A stretch of 64,000 nucleotides of DNA from Desulfobacteraceae bacterium UBA2174 (GTDB lineage Bacteria > Desulfobacterota > Desulfobacteria > Desulfobacterales > UBA2174), in NCBI GenBank assembly GCA_002327445.1, contig DCWA01000012.1, positions 145,392-209,391 of the forward strand. Reading direction: 5' to 3'. A program made the translations under genes and the position numbers. The notes beneath the pieces were generated by a model. That model made no database searches, had not been told where the DNA came from, and was given only the letters and a program-made list of their open reading frames with translations. Of this stretch, positions 59,255-64,000 are shown one piece after another (the first letter of the stretch is position 1; each line of letters starts with the position of its first letter).

Positions 59255-59908
59255 ATGAATTCAATCCTAATCGCCGCCGCCGTCGGGTTGCTCGCGCTGG
59301 TGCTTCTTTTTGAACGCCGCCAGCGCCGGAAGCTCTATCTGCCGATGAAGACCATTCTGTCGCTGCTCTTCATCGCCGCGGCGCTGACCCAACCGAGGCC
59401 CCTGGCCGCCTATTTCCAATTTCTGATGGCCGGCCTGGTGTGCTGCCTGGCGGGGGACGTGCTCCTCGCTCTGCCCGGCCAGAAGGCTTTCCGCATCGGC
59501 CTGGTGGCCTTCCTCCTGGGGCATCTGGCCTACGTCCTGGCCTTCGTGCGCTTCTCCAGCCCCCGGGGAGCGGTGTTCTGGGGAGCGACGGTAGGGGTGT
59601 TGGCCGTCAGCGCCTTCGTCTTTCGCTGGCTGGAACCCTTTCTGGGATCCATGCGGGGGGCGGTGCTGGCCTATGTGGCGGCCATCAGCACGATGCTCAT
59701 CGCCGCCCTGGCCTTGGCGGGTAACACCGGGCTGGCCGCCTCCGGCCGCGCCTTGGCGCTGCTCGGGGCCTGGTGCTTCTACCTGTCGGATCTTTTCGTG
59801 GCCCGGCATCGGTTCGTTGCGCCGGCATTCGCCAACCGGCTCTTCGGTCTGCCGTTGTATTATCTCGGGCAGTTCTTGCTGGCCTTTTCGGTCGGGCGGA
59901 TCTTGTAG
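59255..59908 (+). CDS. YhhN/lysoplasmalogenase-family membrane protein
   Basis: A 217-residue protein with about eight hydrophobic helices and the YhhN pattern: MKTILSLLFIAAALTQPRPL, GLVCCLAGDVLLALPGQKAF, FLLGHLAYVLAF and LYYLGQFLLAFSVG. Eukaryotic TMEM86 relatives hydrolyse the vinyl-ether bond of lysoplasmalogen. It is coupled to pepA by a 3-bp gap. Plasmalogens occur in strict anaerobes, so the activity is plausible but not shown. Confidence 0.85.
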   Translation: MNSILIAAAVGLLALVLLFERRQRRKLYLPMKTILSLLFIAAALTQPRPLAAYFQFLMAGLVCCLAGDVLLALPGQKAFRIGLVAFLLGHLAYVLAFVRFSSPRGAVFWGATVGVLAVSAFVFRWLEPFLGSMRGAVLAYVAAISTMLIAALALAGNTGLAASGRALALLGAWCFYLSDLFVARHRFVAPAFANRLFGLPLYYLGQFLLAFSVGRIL

Positions 59909-60019
59909 GGCGAAAAATGGCGGAGCGGGGGAGTGCGTGGCCAGTCCCATTGTCATTCCCAGGAGCGCAGCGACGAGGAATCTCTTGGTATTTTGGCACT
60001 ACAGCCCGCAGTCTTTTCA

Positions 60020-60051
60020 ACTGCAGATCCCTCGCTTCGCTCGGGATGACA
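60020..60051. repeat. Dispersed repeat unit (second locus)
   Basis: ACTGCAGATCCCTCG (60020-60034) then CTCGGGATGACA (60040-60051). Both blocks are identical to 9023-9037 and 9049-9060. Here the middle CTTCG lets CCCTCG and CGGGAT fold into a short hairpin. Confidence 0.7.
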
Positions 60052-60140
60052 ACGGGAAAAAGGGCAGAGGGATGACAGAGTAAAACGGGAAAGAGATGAC
60101 AGGGGTGAAGGGTGTTCGGAATGGCAGCGGGTAGGAAGGC

Positions 60141-60256
60141 TCATCCCGAGGAACACCCCCTGTGATCCCGAGGAACACCCCCTGTCATCCCGAGGAACAC
60201 CCCCTGTCATCCCGAGGAACACCCCCCTGTCATCCCGAGGGGCTTGCGACGAGGGA
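60141..60256. repeat. 22-bp tandem array of TCATCCCGAGGAACACC-type units
   Basis: Four consecutive units start at 60141, 60163, 60185 and 60207. They differ only by T/G at the second base of one copy and one extra C in the last. A diverged fifth unit (60230-60256) runs into GACGAGGGATC, the mirror of the dispersed repeat. There are no unique spacers, so it is not a CRISPR array. Confidence 0.85.
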
Positions 60257-60386
60257 TCTCTTGGAGGCGGCAAGATTCCTCACTGCGTTCGGAATGACAG
60301 GGGTGAAGGGTGTTCGGAATGACAGGGGAAAGGCGTTCAGAATGACAGCAATATGCGACAATTATGTTAGAGGAAGGTGAATTCAG

Positions 60387-60821
60387 ATGAGTCTGGATGA
60401 TTTTGTCAACGATTTGCAGGCCGAGATCGACTCGGATGCCCTGGCCGCCTATGGGCCGGAGGCTTTCGCCCGCTGGAAGAAACCGCTGTACATGGGGCCG
60501 ATGCCCGAGGCGGACGCCTGCGGCCGGGTCACCGGGACCTGCGGCGATACGATTCAAGTGTTTTTGCGTGTCGTGGATGGACGGGTGGCGGCGGCCACTT
60601 TTACGACCGACGGCTGCGGCCCCAGCGCCATCTGCGGCTCGTTTGCCGCTGAAATGAGCATGGGACGGAAAGTCGAAGAGCTGGTCGATTTCGCCGGGGA
60701 GGCCATCCTGGAGCGGACCGGCGGCCTGCCCGAGGGCGACCGGCACTGCGCCTTCCTCTCCGCTGCCGCCGTACGCGCCGCGGTGGACGACTACATGGCA
60801 CGCCAGGTCAAGAAGCCCTGA
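60387..60821 (+). CDS. NifU/IscU-like Fe-S scaffold protein (second copy)
   Basis: A 144-residue paralogue of the protein at 47693. Cysteine positions correspond: TGTCGDTIQVFLR near residue 51, TTDGCGPSAICGSF near residue 74 and DRHCAFLSAAAVRAAV near residue 118. The extra Cys in SAIC is shared with the NAC of the first copy. GAAGGTGA lies before the ATG. It stands alone between the repeat gap and the nucleotidyltransferase pair. Confidence 0.8.
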   Translation: MSLDDFVNDLQAEIDSDALAAYGPEAFARWKKPLYMGPMPEADACGRVTGTCGDTIQVFLRVVDGRVAAATFTTDGCGPSAICGSFAAEMSMGRKVEELVDFAGEAILERTGGLPEGDRHCAFLSAAAVRAAVDDYMARQVKKP

Positions 60822-61105
60822 TGGGGTCGGACCGGCGCAGCCTTCGGAATTTTTGCGAGGGTATTGATCTTGAGGAGCGATAGTATCAGTAATGATAACA
60901 CCCCTGGATGAAGTCAACCGGGTTTTTCCCGACACCATGAACGAGCCGGTGTTCCTGGTGTCAATCTCTGCGCACGACCTTTTTTCGCGCGTGCAATGAC
61001 AGCTTGGATGCAGCCAGGAAGAAAAAGCTCCCATTACAAAACCTTTGAATTCGATTACAACGGGTTAGAAATCCGAGCCCGTTCTTTAAAAAAAGGAAAT
61101 TCCGC

Positions 61106-61558
61106 ATGAATGTGTTTGAAGCGTTTCAAGAATTGATATCGAGGTTGGAAAATACGGGAATCCGCTACGCCCTTGTCGGTGGGGTTGCCCTCGCCTTTCA
61201 TACGCAAGCAAGGTTTACCCGGGACATTGACCTTTTGGTTCATTCTGACGATTTCGACCAGATTCATAAGTTTCTCCTCAATGAGGGGTATTTCGAGTCT
61301 GCGGAGCCATGGACTTTTTCAAATGTCGCCATTGAACTGCACCGGTTTCTGAAGCCGGCTCCTCCTGACGACCAGATGATGATTGATATTCTCGTTGCGA
61401 ATGACGATTGCGTTGCCAAGATAATAGATGATGCCCTTGAAGCAGAATCGGATCAGGGAAGCGTTCGCGTAGCAAACAAAGAAGCCCTGATTTGGCTGAA
61501 ACGCACCAGGAATTCAAAACAGGATCAGGCGGATATAGAAAGCCTCGAAAATGAATAG
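61106..61558 (+). CDS. Nucleotidyltransferase-fold protein (AbiEii/MNT-like)
   Basis: A 150-residue protein of the polymerase-beta nucleotidyltransferase superfamily. The helix GIRYALVGGVALAFHTQARF (residues 18-37) is followed by TRDIDLLV, giving the GG...DxD catalytic pattern. A third acidic position lies in MMIDILVAND near residue 93. Related proteins include toxins of type IV and MNT/HEPN-type toxin-antitoxin systems and minimal nucleotidyltransferases. The gene is clearly AT-richer than its neighbours. It overlaps a 45-codon gene by 8 nt, which suggests a two-gene module acquired by transfer. Confidence 0.8.
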   Translation: MNVFEAFQELISRLENTGIRYALVGGVALAFHTQARFTRDIDLLVHSDDFDQIHKFLLNEGYFESAEPWTFSNVAIELHRFLKPAPPDDQMMIDILVANDDCVAKIIDDALEAESDQGSVRVANKEALIWLKRTRNSKQDQADIESLENE

Positions 61559-61688
61559 AATCGATAAAGTACTAAGGAAGCTGAGCGAACTTTACGAATT
61601 CAATCGAAAGCTGAAGCGCTACCGGCTGAAAGACGTCCCCAACCCATCGCTGAAGAAGGACGCGGCCAAGAACCGGCGCGCCTCTTAG
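61551..61688 (+). CDS. 45-residue basic protein coupled to the nucleotidyltransferase
   Basis: A short frame starting MNRIDKVLRKLSELYEFNRK and ending KNRRAS, with about 40% Lys/Arg plus a helical first half. Its ATG overlaps the previous stop (ATGAATAG). It is too short for a HEPN partner. It could be a partner of the nucleotidyltransferase, or a remnant. No family recognised. Confidence 0.45.
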   Translation: MNRIDKVLRKLSELYEFNRKLKRYRLKDVPNPSLKKDAAKNRRAS

Positions 61689-61783
61689 CCTTTTCCACGG
61701 CCGCATGAATTCTGGTTGGACCGGGACCATGCGCTTGCCCACGAGCGGGATCGGTTTTGTGGATCCGGCCGCCCGCTTTTCTC

Positions 61784-62698
61784 TCATCCCCGCCACTCGG
61801 TGTCGTCCACCGTTGTCTTGAAGTCCGGCTTGACCACTTCGGGCAGTTCTTCGCCGGCCAGGGCGGCCAGATCATCGGCCGAGGGCTTGCCGACAAAGAC
61901 GAGCCGATGGCGCGGGCATTTTTGCATGGCGCGGATGGCGTCGCCGAGATCCTCGGGACAGTAGGCCTCGTAATCGATGGAGGGCAGGTTGTTTTCCACC
62001 GTAAACAGGCTGCACGTGCGCTGGCAGGCCTTGCACCCGATGCAGCCCACCTTGCAGACCCGCTGCACGTCCTTGCCGGAATCCTTGTTGGAGCAGGCCA
62101 CGGCCAATATCCGCTCCGCCTTGAAAGGCGCCATGGTGATGATGTTGCGCGGGCAGGCCCGGGAGCAGGCGCCGCAGCCCACGCACTTGGTGTAGTCCAC
62201 CGTGGCCAGGCCGTCGATCACGTGAATGGCGTCGAACTGGCAGGCCCGCTGGCAGTCGCCGAAGCCCAGGCAGCCATAGGTGCACCCCTGGATCCCGCCC
62301 ACCAGGTTGGCTGCGGCGCAGGTCGGCTCGCCGTGATACGGGGCGCGCAGCAGCCGGTCTTCGGTGTGGGCGCCGCAATGAACGATGGGCCGGTAGGGCA
62401 TGGCCGCGGTGGCCTCCACGCCCATGATGGCGGCCAGGGCGGCCACGCAGTCCTGGCCGCCCACCACGCAACGGTCCACCGGGGCGCTCTCGCAAACGAT
62501 GGCGGTGGCATACTCCCGGCAGCCTGCGAAGCCGCATCCGCCGCAGTTGGCCCCGGGCAGCGCCTCGGCGCAGGCGTCGATGCGCGGATCCACAGGCACG
62601 TGAAACACCCGGTTGGCCCACCCGAGCACCGAGGTGAAAAAGACGGCCAGAATCACCATGGTGGCCGCCGACAGACCGATCGTCACCCAGATCATCAT
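61784..62698 (-). CDS. rnfB: Rnf complex ferredoxin subunit RnfB
   Basis: A 304-residue subunit of the Rnf complex, which couples ferredoxin:NAD electron transfer to ion transport. ATG 62698 overlaps the rnfA stop (ATGA). Residues 6-26 are the membrane anchor. The [4Fe-4S] domain motif LPGANCGGCGFAGCREYA follows near residue 50. The C-terminal part has CTYGCLGFGDCQRAC, CVGCGACSRACP and GCIGCKACQRTCS ferredoxin clusters. The last 40 residues are an acidic tail. Length is above that of E. coli RsxB (192), as in other anaerobes. Confidence 0.96.
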   Translation of the reverse strand: MMIWVTIGLSAATMVILAVFFTSVLGWANRVFHVPVDPRIDACAEALPGANCGGCGFAGCREYATAIVCESAPVDRCVVGGQDCVAALAAIMGVEATAAMPYRPIVHCGAHTEDRLLRAPYHGEPTCAAANLVGGIQGCTYGCLGFGDCQRACQFDAIHVIDGLATVDYTKCVGCGACSRACPRNIITMAPFKAERILAVACSNKDSGKDVQRVCKVGCIGCKACQRTCSLFTVENNLPSIDYEAYCPEDLGDAIRAMQKCPRHRLVFVGKPSADDLAALAGEELPEVVKPDFKTTVDDTEWRG

Positions 62699-63486
62699 TT
62701 CGCGGCCCCCTGTTTGCCGGGTTCGGCGGCCGGGGTCGCCACCACCGGTGCCGGCGGTGGCGAAACGGCCTGCACACCCATGGCGGCCGGGCGGGTCAAC
62801 GCGGTCTTGATGCCGCTGTCCACCCCGGTAAAGCCCATGAAGGCCATGGCCAGAATGCCGCCGACGACCAGGGCGATGGGCGCGCCGCGGAACGGGGCCG
62901 GCACGTCGCAGGCATCCAGCTCCTCTCGGATGCCGGCCATGATCACGATGGCCAGGGTGAAGCCGAGACCGCCGAAAGCCGCCATGGTCAAGGACCGGCC
63001 CAGATCCCAACGGGCCGCCGGGTCATCGACGCCCGCAACCTGGCTCATGATCGTCAGACAGGCGAACAGGATGGCGCAGTTGGTGGTGATCAGGGGCAGA
63101 AAGACGCCGAAGGACCGGTAGAGCAACGGGAAATACTTCCTCAGATACATCTCCACGAACTGGACCGAGGCGGCGATGGCGAAGATGTATACGATGTAGC
63201 TGAGAATGCTCAGGTCCACAGCCTTGGCGGTTTCCGGATCGACGAACCATCCGGCGACCCATTGCGCCAGCGGCGCTCCGGGCATGAGCACGAAACGGGT
63301 CATACCCCAGGCAATGGCCGCGGCGATGGTGATGACGAAGGTCACGGCGCAGCCCATGCCGAAAGCCATCTCCACCCGTCGGCTCACCCCCAGAAACGGG
63401 CAGATCCCAACGAAATAATAGAAGATGAAGTTGTTGATCAGGGCCGCGCTCAGGGCGATCAAAAAAATGTCCACCAGATAGCTCAC
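62695..63486 (-). CDS. rnfA: Rnf complex membrane subunit RnfA
   Basis: 263 residues with about six transmembrane helices (MSYLVDIFLIALSAALINNF at the start). The start is GTG 63486, overlapping the rnfE stop (GTGA) and preceded by AAAGGAGG. The RnfA/NqrE signature is LPLITTNCAILFACLTIM near residue 128, followed by SLTMAAFGGLGFTLAIVIMA. The proline/alanine-rich tail after residue 220 is an extension beyond the usual 195. RnfA binds a [2Fe-2S] cluster between subunits A and E. Confidence 0.95.
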   Translation of the reverse strand: MSYLVDIFLIALSAALINNFIFYYFVGICPFLGVSRRVEMAFGMGCAVTFVITIAAAIAWGMTRFVLMPGAPLAQWVAGWFVDPETAKAVDLSILSYIVYIFAIAASVQFVEMYLRKYFPLLYRSFGVFLPLITTNCAILFACLTIMSQVAGVDDPAARWDLGRSLTMAAFGGLGFTLAIVIMAGIREELDACDVPAPFRGAPIALVVGGILAMAFMGFTGVDSGIKTALTRPAAMGVQAVSPPPAPVVATPAAEPGKQGAAK

Positions 63487-64000
63487 GCCCCCTCCTTTCC
63501 GGCGCGCCGGGCCGTGAACCAGTTGACCAGCCCCATGAGCAGCCCGAAGGTGAGAAAGGCCCCCGGCGGCAGCACCATGATCACCCAATCCGGCCAGGCC
63601 TCGGGCAGGACGCGGGACCCGAACCACATCCCCGAGCCGAGCAGTTCCCGCACCGCCGCCAGGCTCACCAGCGCCAGCCCGAAACCCAGCGACTGGCCGG
63701 CGGCGTCGGCCACGGCGGTGATCGGTCCCTGCTTGGCCGCGCACACCTCGCAGCGGCAGATGATGATGCAGTTGACGATGATTAACGGGATGTAAGGCCC
63801 CAGCATCTTGCTCATCGGATAGACGAAGGCGGCCAGGGCCCGGTCCGCCACGGTGACGAAGGTGGCGATGGTGAGGGTGAAGATCACGATGCGCAGGTAG
63901 GGGGTGAGCCAATGCCGGATCAGGCTGATGATCAGGTTGGCGCACACCAGCACGAAAAGCACCGCCGCCGCCATGGTGACGGCCGCCTGAATGTTGTTGG
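63483..64000 (-). CDS. rnfE: Rnf complex membrane subunit RnfE (5' end beyond window)
   Basis: The C-terminal 171 residues or so are visible and the frame is open to the window edge, so the start lies to the right. The segment VNCIIICRCEVCAAKQGPIT is the RnfE/NqrD signature with the cysteine at the A/E interface. GQSLGFGLALVSLAAVRELL and a final MGLVNWFTARRAGKEGA follow. Gene order E-A-B leftward is that of rnfCDGEAB, so rnfCDG should lie just right of this window. Confidence 0.95.
   Translation of the reverse strand, partial: NNIQAAVTMAAAVLFVLVCANLIISLIRHWLTPYLRIVIFTLTIATFVTVADRALAAFVYPMSKMLGPYIPLIIVNCIIICRCEVCAAKQGPITAVADAAGQSLGFGLALVSLAAVRELLGSGMWFGSRVLPEAWPDWVIMVLPPGAFLTFGLLMGLVNWFTARRAGKEGA

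Larger units (their letters stand above)
59909..60386. other. Repeat-rich gap between YhhN and NifU-like genes
   Basis: No gene. The interval is built almost wholly from CTCGGGATGACA/TCATCCCGAG units in both orientations, including a unit identical at its core to that at 9023-9060 and a 22-bp tandem array at 60141-60229. Frames across it are repeat translations. Confidence 0.75.

Noticed and set aside
60141..60229. CRISPR array
   Set aside because: Units are contiguous 22-bp repeats without spacers and no cas gene is near.
60892..60999. A 35-codon frame before the nucleotidyltransferase gene
   Set aside because: No ribosome binding site, no coupling to a neighbour and no recognisable motif; could be a gene fragment but unsupported.

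Overview
The window is about 65% GC and gene-dense. It most likely comes from a sulfate-reducing member of the Desulfobacterota (former Deltaproteobacteria, Desulfosarcina/Desulfococcus-like). The main evidence is a complete dsrMKJOP operon (48866-53907), an rnfEAB segment at the right edge, a tungsten-type aldehyde:ferredoxin oxidoreductase and a multiheme cytochrome module. The species assignment is inference, because no rRNA gene is present.

Layout. 1-1933: leftward proC-ccdA-Nudix operon. 2075-8783: a divergent metabolic module in which a leftward pair of flavin/Fe-S amine-oxidase-like genes faces a rightward GntR regulator, aldehyde:ferredoxin oxidoreductase and a MoaD/ThiS-like protein. 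Two near-identical operator-like sites sit on the two facing promoters. 8784-9458: repeats. 9459-13858: yggT, two PilT-family ATPases, a zinc-ribbon/receiver-like protein, a 50-residue protein and a metallo-beta-lactamase-fold hydrolase. 13859-19885: an island-like stretch with an antitoxin-like remnant, an internally deleted thioredoxin reductase, a CopB-type copper ATPase and a four-gene module (seven-heme cytochrome c, cytochrome b, 2Fe-2S ferredoxin, small membrane protein). 19886-25495: leftward housekeeping operon (lipoprotein, tilS, ftsH, folP, coaX). 25664-25914: long SRP RNA. 26228-28872: grpE-dnaK. 28940-37019: acyl-CoA synthetase, ubiE-like methyltransferase, a sigma-54 two-component pair, thioredoxin, lolA-nadA. 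37093-45539: yebC, rlmE, radA, a lytic transglycosylase, a glycerophosphodiesterase, htpG and a second MBL hydrolase.

45540-53907 is the most interesting region. A textbook sigma-54 promoter (GG-N10-GC) is followed after about 75 nt by a strong intrinsic terminator. The predicted short RNA has an almost G-free, unstructured leader carrying CTCCTCCTT, which is identical to the 16S anti-Shine-Dalgarno sequence. Directly downstream lies a gene for a sigma-54 activator with an intact GAFTGA loop and a degenerate receiver. The arrangement resembles the Vibrio Qrr/LuxO logic, but next to the dissimilatory sulfite reduction membrane complex. An IscU/NifU-like gene and an RsbRD-like gene sit between the activator and dsrM.

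54091-64000: an unusual NlpC/P60 peptidase joined to an outer-membrane-barrel-like domain, a gamma-carbonic anhydrase, an EI24/CysZ-like protein, a DHH phosphoesterase, pepA, a YhhN lysoplasmalogenase-like protein, a repeat-rich gap, a second NifU-like gene, a lower-GC nucleotidyltransferase plus 45-residue partner pair, and leftward rnfE-rnfA-rnfB.

Working together: the DsrMKJOP complex, Rnf, the aldehyde oxidoreductase and the cytochrome module all move electrons between ferredoxin or quinone pools and the periplasm. The dnaK/grpE, htpG, ftsH and DnaJ-domain genes are a protein-quality set. No tRNA, rRNA, complete insertion sequence, prophage or CRISPR array was seen.
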